From Flavobacteriales bacterium (GTDB taxonomy: Bacteria; Bacteroidota; Bacteroidia; UBA10329), in assembly GCA_016124845.1 (NCBI GenBank), contig WGMW01000021.1, positions 26,652 through 90,651 on the forward strand: a stretch of DNA of 64,000 nucleotides, read 5' to 3'. Of this stretch, positions 8,391 through 17,130 are shown piece after piece. The notes under the pieces were generated by a model. The model was not told the origin of the DNA and did not search any database. It worked only from the letters and a program-made list of their open reading frames with translations. The translations under genes were made by a program, and so were the position numbers. Within the stretch, counting starts at the first letter, position 1. Every line of letters starts with the position of its first letter.

Positions 8391-9638
8391 TCATTCCACC
8401 GCAGGAAGAACTTTCGTTCTCACTTCCCCGAAACCAACACGTTTTCCGTCTTTCTCGCAGTAAGCGCTCATCACCACCGAGTCGCCATCCTGAATGAACT
8501 TGCGCTCGGTTCCATCAGGCATGGCAATGGGTTTTGAACCGCGCCAGGTGATCTCCAGCATCGAACCATAACTTTCGGGTGTTGGTCCCGAAATGGTTCC
8601 AGACGCGCACATGTCGCCCACATTCATATTGCAGCCATTCACCGTGTGGTGCGCCAACTGCTGCGCCATGCTCCAGTACATGTACTTGAAGTTGCTGTTG
8701 CTAACTGTTTTGGCTACGCCCGAATTTGTTTCGATGGCAGCCTGAAGATGGATGTCAAAACTGTGATTCTTCTGCATTTCCAAGTAGGGGAGAACGGCAG
8801 GTTCCTGTTTTGGTCCCGCTACGCGGAAAGGCTCCAACGCTTCCATGGTAATGATCCAAGGAGAGATGGACGAACCGAAGTTCTTCGCCAAAAATGGACC
8901 GAGTGGAACGTATTCCCATTTCTGAATATCGCGTGCGCTCCAATCGTTGAACACGACCATCCCGAAAATGTGGTCTTCGGCATTTTCAACCGAAACGGAG
9001 GTTCCAATTTCATTTCCTTTTCCCACGATAAAGGCCATTTCCAACTCAAAATCGAGCAAGCGACATGGGCCGAAGGTCGGTCTGTCAGCGTCATCGGCTT
9101 TTGTCTGTCCTTTCGGACGATGGAGCGGAGTTCCGCTTACCACAATAGATGAAGCGCGGCCGTGGTAACCTACAGGAATATGCAGCCAGTTTGGAAGAAG
9201 TGCATTATTCGGGTCGCGGAACATGGTTCCAACATTGGTCGCATGCTCCTTACTGCTGTAGAAATCGGTGTAATCGCCAACCCGCACAGGCATCAACATT
9301 TGCACCTCTTCCACTTTTCGGATGGCATTGAGCCGAACAGATTCGTTGTCTCGCAATTCGCCATTGTTGGCCGCAAAAAGTTCTTGAATACGCTTGCGCG
9401 TGGCGGAAGTGACTGGCTTTCCAAGCGCAATGAAATCGTTCAGAACTGAATTGCTGAAAATGTCGTCAGGCAAGTTGATGCCAGCGAAAAAACCAGCCTT
9501 TTGCAGCGCATCCAGGTCAATGACGTTGTCACCTAATCGCGTAGCCGCTCTCGGTTTTCCGTCCGAACTGAAAACTCCGAAAGGAATATTATCCAAACTG
9601 AAGTCGCTATCTGCTGCAATGTTTATCCAACTGCTCAT
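8391..9638 (-). CDS. fahA: Fumarylacetoacetase
   Basis: This enzyme hydrolyses fumarylacetoacetate to fumarate and acetoacetate, the last step of tyrosine/homogentisate degradation. The N-terminal SH3-like domain (about residues 1-120) is followed by the FAH catalytic domain. The metal and active-site motifs are visible: DFYSSKEHATNVG, LDFELEMAFIVGKG (two Glu ligands) and WSARDIQKWEY (Asp ligand). A longer start at 9677 is possible but lies inside the -7 promoter box on this strand, and the family normally begins MSSW, so I chose 9638 (415 residues). DUF3667 follows 4 bp downstream. No hmgA or hppD neighbour is present. Confidence 0.95.
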   Translation of the reverse strand: MSSWINIAADSDFSLDNIPFGVFSSDGKPRAATRLGDNVIDLDALQKAGFFAGINLPDDIFSNSVLNDFIALGKPVTSATRKRIQELFAANNGELRDNESVRLNAIRKVEEVQMLMPVRVGDYTDFYSSKEHATNVGTMFRDPNNALLPNWLHIPVGYHGRASSIVVSGTPLHRPKGQTKADDADRPTFGPCRLLDFELEMAFIVGKGNEIGTSVSVENAEDHIFGMVVFNDWSARDIQKWEYVPLGPFLAKNFGSSISPWIITMEALEPFRVAGPKQEPAVLPYLEMQKNHSFDIHLQAAIETNSGVAKTVSNSNFKYMYWSMAQQLAHHTVNGCNMNVGDMCASGTISGPTPESYGSMLEITWRGSKPIAMPDGTERKFIQDGDSVVMSAYCEKDGKRVGFGEVRTKVLPAVE

Positions 9639-9674
9639 TTGATCAAATTCTTTGGTGCATTGTTCCGTTGGTGG

Positions 9675-9703
9675 CAAAAGTAACCAGTTGAAACGGTTGG
9701 CAA
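9675..9703 (-). promoter_or_regulatory. Promoter of the fahA-DUF3667 operon
   Basis: On minus, TTG (9701-9703) is 18 bp upstream of TACTTTTG (9675-9682), a full match to the Bacteroidota consensus. The predicted start site near 9668 leaves a leader of about 30 bases before the ATG at 9638. It interleaves with the promoter of the divergent C45 operon. Confidence 0.7.
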
Positions 9704-9715
9704 ATTTTAACTTCG
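9688..9715 (+). promoter_or_regulatory. Promoter of the C45 acyltransferase operon
   Basis: TTG (9688-9690), a 17-bp spacer and TAACTTCG (9708-9715, seven of eight) precede the ATG at 9723 by 7 bp, giving a nearly leaderless mRNA. Its -33 region lies between the two elements of the opposing fahA promoter, so the two cannot easily be occupied by polymerase at once. Confidence 0.55.
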
Positions 9716-9722
9716 GGGCGAG

Positions 9723-11396
9723 ATGATGAAGTGGCTGAGAAAGATCCTATTTGTGCTTACCGGCTTGGTGTTGGTCGGGTGGCTGGCATTGCAGCTATCA
9801 TACAGCTTGCTGGAACTTGATCCACCTCACGTGAAGGAGATTCCGATCTCGGAGAATTCCGTGACCGAGAAGAGTGGAACGCGTATTCTCAACAATAGCT
9901 GGTACCACCAGAATCAATACGGGCTTTGGGAAGCGTACATCGAAGGAAAACCGTACGAACGCGGAAGAACTTTTGGACTACTGGCCGGAGAACAGATCGT
10001 TTCGCAGGAAGTCAGTTTTATCGCACAGATACGCAAGTTGATTCCATCAGAATGGTTCCTTAATACGTTGAAATACGGTATCGTTTTCTTCAACAGGAAC
10101 TTGGATGAACACGTGACCGAGGAATACCAGAAAGAGATTTATGGTGTTTCTGAATCGTTTTCGGATGATTACGATTTCATTGGTGAAAAATACAGCCGCA
10201 TTCTCAATTACCACGCGGCTCACGACATCGGTCATGCGCTTCAGGATCTGAGTATTGTAGGCTGCACCAGTTTTGCCGCTTGGGACCGTTACAGTGCAGA
10301 TTCTTCGCTTGTCATCGGGCGGAATTTCGATTTCTACATGGGCGATGATTTTGCCAAGGACAAGATCATTCTGTTTATAAAACCTGATAGCGGTTACGCA
10401 TTCGCCAGCATTACGTGGGCGGGTTTTATGGGCGTGGTTTCGGGTATGAATGAACATGGTCTGACTGTGACCCTGAACGCAGCAAAGAGTTCAATTCCGA
10501 ACGGAGCGAAAACACCTATTTCGCTTTTGGCAAGGGAGATTCTGCAATATGCAAGAACCATTGACGAAGCCTATGAGATTGCGAAATCGCGCAACACGTT
10601 TGTTTCCGAATCCATTCTGGTTGGTTCTGCTGCAGATCATGCGGCAGCCATCATTGAGAAATCACCTGACCGAATTGACATCTATCGACCAAATGACACG
10701 CGTTTGGTGTGTGCCAATCACTACCAAAGTGAGGCGTTCCGAAATGACCCCGTCAACCTGAAAAACATAGAGGATTCAGACTCGGAATACCGATTCAAAC
10801 GGATGAATCAGCTGATTGATAGCACATACCCGATGAACCCAGAAAAATCGGTTCAAATCCTTCGCAATCAGAAAGGACTTGATGGTGCTGAACTTGGAAT
10901 GGGAAATCCGAAAGCGATCAATCAACTGTTGGCGCATCACGGAGTTGTTTTTCAGCCAGAGAAACGATTGATGTGGGTGAGCACGAACCCGTTTCAGTTG
11001 GGTGAATTCCTTTGTTACGACCTTAATAAAGTTTTTTGGAAAAAGGAAAAAGAAAAAAGATCGGAAGTTTCGTTTGTTGATTCACTCACAATTCCCGCAG
11101 ATGAATTTCTTCAATCGAAAGATTTCCAACGCTTTCTTCGCTACAAGCAATTGAAAAACCGATTGTTCGATAAAGTGGCATTGGGCAAAGACATCGAATG
11201 GAATGATGAGCTTGAGCAGGAATTCATAAATAGCAATCCTGAAAGTTACATTACGTATTCTATGCTCGGTGATTACTATCTTGAGCAGGGCGATTTGCCT
11301 AAGGCCAAAACGTATTATGAAATGAGTTTGAGCAAAGAAGTGGCCTCAAAACAGGAAAGGGAGAAAATTGAACAGAACTTGAAAGAATGCCTCTAA
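9723..11396 (+). CDS. C45-type Ntn acyltransferase/hydrolase with TPR tail
   Basis: This 557-residue protein resembles the acyl-CoA:6-aminopenicillanic acid acyltransferase (C45) family. It has an N-terminal TM/anchor (about residues 5-25), an insert, then the Ntn nucleophile in VGCTSFAAW: Cys181 would become the N-terminus after self-cleavage. Further family hallmarks are GRNFDFYMGD, GVVSGMNEHGLTVTLNAAK and a conserved NH in VCANHYQS. A single TPR-like pair occupies about residues 500-555. It overlaps the downstream CoA-ligase gene by 10 bp. A plausible role is amide or ester formation or hydrolysis on an acyl-CoA made by that ligase, in the periplasm or at the membrane; the substrate is unknown. 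Flexirubin-type pigment loci contain similar genes, but no polyene synthase genes are seen here. Confidence 0.8.
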   Translation: MMKWLRKILFVLTGLVLVGWLALQLSYSLLELDPPHVKEIPISENSVTEKSGTRILNNSWYHQNQYGLWEAYIEGKPYERGRTFGLLAGEQIVSQEVSFIAQIRKLIPSEWFLNTLKYGIVFFNRNLDEHVTEEYQKEIYGVSESFSDDYDFIGEKYSRILNYHAAHDIGHALQDLSIVGCTSFAAWDRYSADSSLVIGRNFDFYMGDDFAKDKIILFIKPDSGYAFASITWAGFMGVVSGMNEHGLTVTLNAAKSSIPNGAKTPISLLAREILQYARTIDEAYEIAKSRNTFVSESILVGSAADHAAAIIEKSPDRIDIYRPNDTRLVCANHYQSEAFRNDPVNLKNIEDSDSEYRFKRMNQLIDSTYPMNPEKSVQILRNQKGLDGAELGMGNPKAINQLLAHHGVVFQPEKRLMWVSTNPFQLGEFLCYDLNKVFWKKEKEKRSEVSFVDSLTIPADEFLQSKDFQRFLRYKQLKNRLFDKVALGKDIEWNDELEQEFINSNPESYITYSMLGDYYLEQGDLPKAKTYYEMSLSKEVASKQEREKIEQNLKECL

Positions 11397-12688
11397 ACCA
11401 ATTGGAAACCAGCGCATTGGCGCGAGAGAATTACTGGCTGAAAGCGCTGAATGAGCATATTGCTTATCTGCGAAAGAACAGTTGGTACTATAAAGACCAA
11501 TTGGTTTGGGCTGGGCCAGAGGCAAGTGAGCTGGAGGAACTTTCCGACATCAAGAATTTCCCGTTTACGGAGAAGGATGATATTGCCAGCCGCAATCAGG
11601 ATTTTCTGTGCGTGCCCATGCAAAAGGTGCGAGATATCGTCACCACATCTGGAACGTTGGGCGGTTCGGTTGCCAGTTTTCTGACCGAGAAAGACCTTAA
11701 CAGACTCGGTGAAAATGAAGCGGGTTCGTACCGTTTGGCAGGCTGCACAAGCGAAGACACATTCCAATTGCTGACCACCATCGATAAGCGTTTTATGGCG
11801 GGTTTGGCCTATTTTCTTGGTTCAAACACACTTGGTGCGCGGATGATCCGTTCGGGACCTGGCGCGTTGCAGTTGCAATGGGAAAGCATCCAGCGTTTTG
11901 AGCCAACCGTGCTAATTGCGGTGCCGAGTTTCATTCCACGATTGATCAAGTATGCACTCGATAACGGCATTGACCCGAACAAGAGCTCGGTAAAGAAGAT
12001 CATCTGTATCGGTGAAGCCATCCGTGACGAGAAACTTCAACCGAACTTCTTGGCCAAGCGCATTACGGATCAGTGGAATATGCAGTTGTTTTCAACGTAT
12101 GCGAGTACCGAAATGGCCACGGCTTTCACAGAATGCGAGGCGGGGAATGGCGTTCATCTTCAGCCAGAACTCATGTTTGCCGAAGTGCTGAATGAGGATG
12201 GCGAGCAGGTGAAAAATGGTGAGAGCGGGGAGGTAGTGGTTACGCCTTTGGGCGTGGAAGGAAGTCCTGTGCTTCGTTTCCGAACGGGAGACATCTGTCA
12301 TTATTACGATGATCCATGTTCTTGCGGAAGAAACACGCCACGCTTAGGACCTGTGATCGGGCGCAAGCAACAGATGATCAAACTGAAAGGAACTTCACTT
12401 TACCCGAATGCCATCATTGACGAACTGAATGCCATGAAGGAAGTGGTGAATTTCGTGGTTGAGTTGCAAAGTGATGAACTTGGTTTGGATGAAGTGGTGA
12501 TTCGGGCATTGCTGCAAGGCGAGAACGCCCAAACCAATGTTTTGGAACATTTGAGTGGTAAATTGCGTGTAAAACCAAGGTTGATCCTCGCCACAAATGA
12601 GGAGATCAATTACTTGAAATTCGATGAGAACGAGCGGAAGCCGCGGATTCTGATTGACAAAAGGTCAACGAAAACCGATGATGAATGA
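11387..12688 (+). CDS. PaaK-like AMP-dependent acyl/aryl-CoA ligase
   Basis: This 433-residue protein has the phenylacetate-CoA ligase fold. The P-loop reads TSGTLGGSVASF, motif A5 is YASTEMATAF, the FRTGDICHYYDDPCSCGR region carries the ATP-binding Asp and cysteine pair, and GRKQQMIKLKG is the C-terminal hinge. It should adenylate a carboxylic acid and transfer it to CoA or another thiol. It lacks the usual PaaK N-terminus, and its partners are a C45 acyltransferase (10-bp overlap upstream) and a YceI-like protein (ATGA overlap downstream) rather than paa genes, so it is probably not the phenylacetate-degradation PaaK. Confidence 0.85.
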   Translation: MPLNQLETSALARENYWLKALNEHIAYLRKNSWYYKDQLVWAGPEASELEELSDIKNFPFTEKDDIASRNQDFLCVPMQKVRDIVTTSGTLGGSVASFLTEKDLNRLGENEAGSYRLAGCTSEDTFQLLTTIDKRFMAGLAYFLGSNTLGARMIRSGPGALQLQWESIQRFEPTVLIAVPSFIPRLIKYALDNGIDPNKSSVKKIICIGEAIRDEKLQPNFLAKRITDQWNMQLFSTYASTEMATAFTECEAGNGVHLQPELMFAEVLNEDGEQVKNGESGEVVVTPLGVEGSPVLRFRTGDICHYYDDPCSCGRNTPRLGPVIGRKQQMIKLKGTSLYPNAIIDELNAMKEVVNFVVELQSDELGLDEVVIRALLQGENAQTNVLEHLSGKLRVKPRLILATNEEINYLKFDENERKPRILIDKRSTKTDDE

Positions 12689-13233
12689 GAACACTTCTAC
12701 TTGTTTTATTGACGTCCGTAGTATTTAGCGCAGCCGCTCAGAACACCGAAGGGTACGAGATTCGCGATGGTCGCATCGGCATCAGCGTTTACGTTCAAGA
12801 CACGTTGCTCGATTTCGGAAGCAACAAACTGTGGCTGTTCATCGATTATCACTCCAAACGCATCAAGATAAAAGTGGATCCGACCACGTTCCATTGTGGT
12901 GTCGATTCGCTTGATGAGAAACTGGAAAACGGAAATTTCCGGTCGGTAACCTTCGATGGTGTTCTGGACATCGACCGACTTTCGGTTCAGGCCAAGGCAC
13001 CGCAACATTTTGAGATAGAGGGAGACCTTGAATTGAATGGTGTGACACAGCAGATCATCATGATGGCCACGTTGAGCGATTTCCGACAGGGACCGAACAT
13101 TGAGTGCCTGCTTTACATCCATTACGACATGCTTCTGAGGGATTTCTATTTGGATGAGACGCTACCGAATTTCGGAGAATCGGCCTGTATTGAAATGTTG
13201 CAGACCTTGAAATTGCCTACCGAGCGCGATTAA
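12685..13233 (+). CDS. YceI-like secreted protein
   Basis: This 182-residue protein has a signal peptide ending in SAAAQ (residues 1-18). The beta-rich body resembles YceI lipocalin-like proteins, notably FEIEGDLELNGVTQQIIMMA, which corresponds to the YceI segment between the last strands. YceI proteins bind amphiphiles or isoprenoids in the periplasm. The ATG overlaps the ligase stop (ATGA) and its own stop overlaps the convergent TonB-receptor stop. Similarity is moderate, so the family call is tentative; a carrier role for the ligase/acyltransferase product would fit. Confidence 0.65.
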   Translation: MRTLLLVLLTSVVFSAAAQNTEGYEIRDGRIGISVYVQDTLLDFGSNKLWLFIDYHSKRIKIKVDPTTFHCGVDSLDEKLENGNFRSVTFDGVLDIDRLSVQAKAPQHFEIEGDLELNGVTQQIIMMATLSDFRQGPNIECLLYIHYDMLLRDFYLDETLPNFGESACIEMLQTLKLPTERD

Positions 13234-15668
13234 TAGCCATCGTCCATTTCGCCACCGCCAGCATTGCCTCGGTCGCCTCGGTCGCGCTTCTTTTTCTGAT
13301 TAAGACGATAGGTGAAACTGAGAACGAACTGGCGTTTTCGCCATTGAAAATCGTTGGTGGAGTAGAGCGTGGGCGTATCAATTTCCCAACGTCTTTTACG
13401 CGAATTCAGAATGTCCTTCACGCTGAACGTAATGGTGGCATTGCCTTTCAGCACGTCCATGGTCAATCCCGCGTCCCACCAGGTCATGCTCAGTGTTTTT
13501 CCCTGCGGTGTGTTCTGCGGAGCCTGATACATGACAGCCGTTTGCAGATCCAGTTTTTTCAGGATCGTCCATTTGCTTGTAAAGCGGCCGTTGGCGCTGA
13601 AGGTTTGGGCATAGAAGGATTGATCCTCATACTTACCATCGGTCACCGAGTAAAAAATGTTGGCGTTGAGCGTGGTGCGCCACCACTTAAAGAGGCCGTA
13701 AGAGAAATTGAACTCGAAGCCAGCTGAATTCTGCTTGCTCAGGTTGATCGGATACGTGACAATAAGACCCGTAGAATCAGCTTGCGAAATACGCTGAACC
13801 ACGCCATCGCTGTGGCGGTAATAGATGCTGGAAAGCAGCGTGCCTTTCTCCCATGTTTTCAGATGGCCGAGTTCCACAGAATGTGTGAATACAGGTTGAA
13901 TGTTAGGGTTTCCTGAACGGAAATTCCGATTGTCCGACAAACTGAAGAACGGAAGCAGATCGCGGAAACGCGGACGACTGATCCTTCGGCTGTAGCTCAG
14001 TTGCAGCGAGTTGTTTGAACCGAACTCATAGCTCAGATGTGCGGAAGGGAAGAAGCTGATGTAACGCCAATGGTGCTGTTCAGCTGTTTTGATCAATTGG
14101 GTGGTGATGTCCGAATATTCAGCACGCAATCCTCCTTGGAGTGAGAACCGTTTGATCTTGCCGCTGGCCATCAGGTAGCCGGCATACACGTTCTCATCAA
14201 AGATGAAATTGTTGTCGTACTTGTTCAGAATTTCCCACGCGCCTGTGGAATCATTTTTTTGGTCCACCTGATACTTGTTGTCAATGCGCCTGAGCGTGGC
14301 CTTGGCGCCCGTTTCCAGTTTCACTTTCTCCCCGAAAGGGTGAACATAATCGGTCTGGAAAAGCCAGTTGCGTTGGTTTTCCGTATTGGCAGTTCGCTGA
14401 TCGAGCCTATAATCCGGGCCGACCTCGGCCAGATCGGCATTGTCGATGTCATCACTTACGAACCAGCGGACGTCCGCGGTCAGCAGTTGGTCTTCGGTTT
14501 TGAAGGTGCGCCTGAAATTGAGATTGGCTTCAATGTTCTGTTCCTTTTCAGATTCATCCTCGGTGCGGTCAACCGTTCGCGACACGATTCCATTCTCATC
14601 AATGTCGGTGTATTTCAATGCGCTGTGATTGTCGTTCCACGAACGGTTGTACATGCCCGAAGTCGTGAGCGTGGTTTTCTTATCGATGAAATAATCAATG
14701 CCGAAGCGGCCGTTGGCCGAAAGTCCGCCACGCATCTGGTTCCGCGTGCGGTCGTAGGCAAACGTGGTGTCTGTCTGAAAAAACTTCTGATACGAATCCC
14801 CAACTCCAGGGCTTTTTCGGTATTGGATTCCCGCACTTCCGAAGAAGTTCACTTTTCCCGTTCGGTAGTTGAGATTGGCAGAACCACCGTAGTTGTGCGG
14901 ATAACCGACATTCACATCGAACGAGCCGTTCAGCCCCGCTCGTTTGTCTTTTTTAAGAACGATGTTCAAGATGCCTGCATCGCCTTCCGCATCGAATTTT
15001 GCAGAAGCGTTGGTCACCACTTCAATGCGTTCGATCATGTTGCCTGGCAGTTGCCGCAGCGCATCCTGTGTGCTGATGCCCGTCAATCCCGAAGGTTTGC
15101 CATCGATGAGAATACGGACGTTGGAACTTCCGCGCAGACTTACGGTTCCATCCACATCTACCGTTACACTCGGAACGGTCTGGAGAATTTCCTGCGCATT
15201 GCTTCCTGCATTGTTCGGATCCTTGCTCACGTTATACACCCTGCGATCGAGTTTCATTTCCATGTAACTCTTCTCGGCATTCACCACCACCTCATCAATG
15301 AGTTCGGATTTGGGCTCCATGCTGAGTTTTCCAAGATCGACATCCGCTTGGCGCAGATCCACATCCATGGTCTTATTGGCGTACGAAATGAAAGAAGCGG
15401 TCAGTTCGTACACGCCAGGCCGTACCTGTAGTTCAAAATGGCCTTCGAGGTCGGTTGCCGTTCCGCGCAGGAACGTGGAATCGCGCTTCGAGCGCAACGC
15501 CACCGAAGCATACGGGATCGGATTGTCCTTCTCATCCAGCACAATTCCCGAAACGGTCCGTCCCATTGGGCGTTCTCCATCACCTCGGCCCGGTTGTTGC
15601 GCAAATGCGCGATGCAGGCCAAGCATCATCAATACGAAAAGGAAAACGCGCATACTTCTTGGAAACAT
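13230..15668 (-). CDS. TonB-dependent outer-membrane beta-barrel receptor
   Basis: This 812-residue receptor begins with a signal peptide ending in AFAQ, then a CarboxypepD_reg-like domain (GIVLDEKDNPIPYASVALRS, about residues 38-120). A TonB plug (LQTVPSVTVDVDGTVSLRGS, about 160-240) and an outer-membrane beta-barrel of about 550 residues follow. The barrel ends at FVLSFTYRL, but a basic/acidic tail (Lys, Arg, Asp, Gly) extends beyond it. The architecture matches the Bacteroidota outer-membrane beta-barrel family of unknown ligand. No SusD partner adjoins, so it does not look like a glycan utilisation locus. Confidence 0.92.
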   Translation of the reverse strand: MFPRSMRVFLFVLMMLGLHRAFAQQPGRGDGERPMGRTVSGIVLDEKDNPIPYASVALRSKRDSTFLRGTATDLEGHFELQVRPGVYELTASFISYANKTMDVDLRQADVDLGKLSMEPKSELIDEVVVNAEKSYMEMKLDRRVYNVSKDPNNAGSNAQEILQTVPSVTVDVDGTVSLRGSSNVRILIDGKPSGLTGISTQDALRQLPGNMIERIEVVTNASAKFDAEGDAGILNIVLKKDKRAGLNGSFDVNVGYPHNYGGSANLNYRTGKVNFFGSAGIQYRKSPGVGDSYQKFFQTDTTFAYDRTRNQMRGGLSANGRFGIDYFIDKKTTLTTSGMYNRSWNDNHSALKYTDIDENGIVSRTVDRTEDESEKEQNIEANLNFRRTFKTEDQLLTADVRWFVSDDIDNADLAEVGPDYRLDQRTANTENQRNWLFQTDYVHPFGEKVKLETGAKATLRRIDNKYQVDQKNDSTGAWEILNKYDNNFIFDENVYAGYLMASGKIKRFSLQGGLRAEYSDITTQLIKTAEQHHWRYISFFPSAHLSYEFGSNNSLQLSYSRRISRPRFRDLLPFFSLSDNRNFRSGNPNIQPVFTHSVELGHLKTWEKGTLLSSIYYRHSDGVVQRISQADSTGLIVTYPINLSKQNSAGFEFNFSYGLFKWWRTTLNANIFYSVTDGKYEDQSFYAQTFSANGRFTSKWTILKKLDLQTAVMYQAPQNTPQGKTLSMTWWDAGLTMDVLKGNATITFSVKDILNSRKRRWEIDTPTLYSTNDFQWRKRQFVLSFTYRLNQKKKRDRGDRGNAGGGEMDDGY

Positions 15669-15718
15669 AAGCCGTTACGACTATGGCGGAGGTCGATGGT
15701 TTAAAATGAAAATCCGCG

Positions 15719-15726
15719 CAAGATTA
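15719..15726 (-). promoter_or_regulatory. Possible -7 box for the TonB receptor
   Basis: Read on minus this is TAATCTTG, seven of eight matches to TAnnTTTG, about 50 bp before the ATG at 15668. No TTG is seen at the right distance upstream. Confidence 0.35.
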
Positions 15727-15778
15727 CTTGATCGGATGATCGATTGAACGGCAGCCAAAACATAAAAATGAATCGTTG

Positions 15779-15786
15779 TACTTTCG
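15779..15786 (+). promoter_or_regulatory. Possible -7 box for the 207-residue exported protein
   Basis: TACTTTCG, seven of eight matches, lies 24 bp before the preferred ATG at 15810. It falls downstream of longer candidate starts (TTG at 15744, ATG at 15768) and so favours 15798 or 15810. Confidence 0.4.
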
Positions 15787-15809
15787 TGCAGACCCTAATG
15801 AATAACAGT

Positions 15810-16433
15810 ATGAAACGAATTGTATTTCTGGCATTGATAGCGAGTCCGTTGATCTCTTTCGGTCAGCGTACCATGAAGGATTTTATGAACGAAAATTGCG
15901 ATGTGGTCTGGTTCGGTTTGGATTTCACCAAAGCGAGGATGATCGGAGAAGAGGGGTTCCACGATCCTGTGGCCATCAAAGAGGACTATTTCCGCAAGTG
16001 GAATCATCTGATGATATCTGAAGGTGACAAGTACGAATGGGGAAAAGCGCTTCTGATCGCAGACCTGAAATACGATTATGGCGTAGTGGATGTGGTCAAC
16101 GACCAAGTGAAAGTGAAATCGTTGGTCATCAATAAATCTTACAGTATTTCGGAAGATGACATCAAATCCGCGGTGAAAGCCTACACCATCGAAGATTACA
16201 AGGACGGCATTGGTATTGTGATCTTGGTGGAATCGTTCGATAAGATCAAGGAGCAGGGTTTCGGATATCTCACATTCTTCGATATTGGCACCAAACAGGT
16301 GTTGTACACGCACAAATTGATCGGAGATGCAAGTGGTTTCGGATTCAGAAATTATTGGGCGGGTGCCATTTACAACTGGCTCAAGTATACCCGAGGAAGA
16401 GTTATGAAGGACATCAAGAAGGAATTCAAGTAA
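15810..16433 (+). CDS. Exported protein of unknown function
   Basis: This 207-residue protein has a signal peptide (KRIVFLALIASPLISFGQ). The mature part is alpha/beta with Asp, Lys and aromatic residues and no cysteine pair or obvious catalytic motif; VVWFGLDFTKARMIGEEGF and RNYWAGAIYNWLKY near the C-terminus are distinctive. I do not recognise a named family. ATG 15810 is chosen because it opens directly onto the signal peptide, with ATG 15798 as an alternative. It is followed by DUF2461 28 bp downstream on the same strand. Confidence 0.7.
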   Translation: MKRIVFLALIASPLISFGQRTMKDFMNENCDVVWFGLDFTKARMIGEEGFHDPVAIKEDYFRKWNHLMISEGDKYEWGKALLIADLKYDYGVVDVVNDQVKVKSLVINKSYSISEDDIKSAVKAYTIEDYKDGIGIVILVESFDKIKEQGFGYLTFFDIGTKQVLYTHKLIGDASGFGFRNYWAGAIYNWLKYTRGRVMKDIKKEFK

Positions 16434-16461
16434 TTTTCAGCCGAATTTCTATCTGACAAAA

Positions 16462-17130
16462 ATGCCCTATTTCACTCCCGATTTCCTCGATTTCTTTAAA
16501 GAACTTGCTGCGAATAATAACCGAGATTGGTTTACCGAAAACAAGAAACGCTACGAACGATCGGTAAAAGAACCGTTCAATGTCTTTGTGCAAGACGTCA
16601 TTGATCGAGCAGCCAAGACCGATGACCGTTTTGCGGGACTTGCGAAAGATGCCGTCTTCCGAATTTACAAGGACGTACGTTTCAGTAAGGACAAAACACC
16701 TTACAAGTTGCAGATGGGAGCGGTGATCGCGCCCGGAGGCAAAAAGGATGTCACCTCACCCGGAATGTATTTGGAGTTGGGACCGGAGCATTTCCGTTTT
16801 TACAGCGGGGTTTACTTGCCCGACAAGGACGTTCTTCAACGCATCCGGGAGTATATTCTCAAGAATCTCACGGAGTTGGACAAACTGCTTTCAGACAAGA
16901 AGTTCGTGGAGAATTTCGGTGAGTTGAGAGGGGAGAAGAATAAGATCCTCCCGAAAGAATTCAAGGCTGCGGCCGAGAAACAACCATACCTTTTCAACAA
17001 GCAGTTCTACTTCTTCGCAACCTTGCCACCGGAAACCATTCTGGAAGAAAACCTTGCAGATGTGGTGATGAATTACTTCAGCGCCAGCGAACCGATGCGG
17101 AATTACCTTTCTAAAGCCATTGGTTCTTAA
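16462..17130 (+). CDS. DUF2461 domain protein
   Basis: This 222-residue cytoplasmic protein matches DUF2461 (TIGR02453-like) over its full length. The N-terminal TPDFLDFFKELAANNNRDWF, RIYKDVRFSKDKTPYK and GMYLELGPEHFRFYSGVY stretches are family signatures. The biochemical function of the family is not established. Its stop overlaps the stop of the convergent multiheme cytochrome gene (17127-17130). Confidence 0.9.
   Translation: MPYFTPDFLDFFKELAANNNRDWFTENKKRYERSVKEPFNVFVQDVIDRAAKTDDRFAGLAKDAVFRIYKDVRFSKDKTPYKLQMGAVIAPGGKKDVTSPGMYLELGPEHFRFYSGVYLPDKDVLQRIREYILKNLTELDKLLSDKKFVENFGELRGEKNKILPKEFKAAAEKQPYLFNKQFYFFATLPPETILEENLADVVMNYFSASEPMRNYLSKAIGS

Noticed and set aside
9639..9677. A longer fumarylacetoacetase start at 9677
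   Set aside because: It would lie within the predicted promoter box, and the family starts at MSSW.
11387..12688. Assignment of the ligase as PaaK of the phenylacetate pathway
   Set aside because: Only distant similarity, and it is co-transcribed with an acyltransferase, 25 kb from the paa genes.
14259..15431. A long plus-strand open frame (390 codons)
   Set aside because: It is antisense to the TonB receptor gene, which has clear domains. The antisense frame has no recognisable features.
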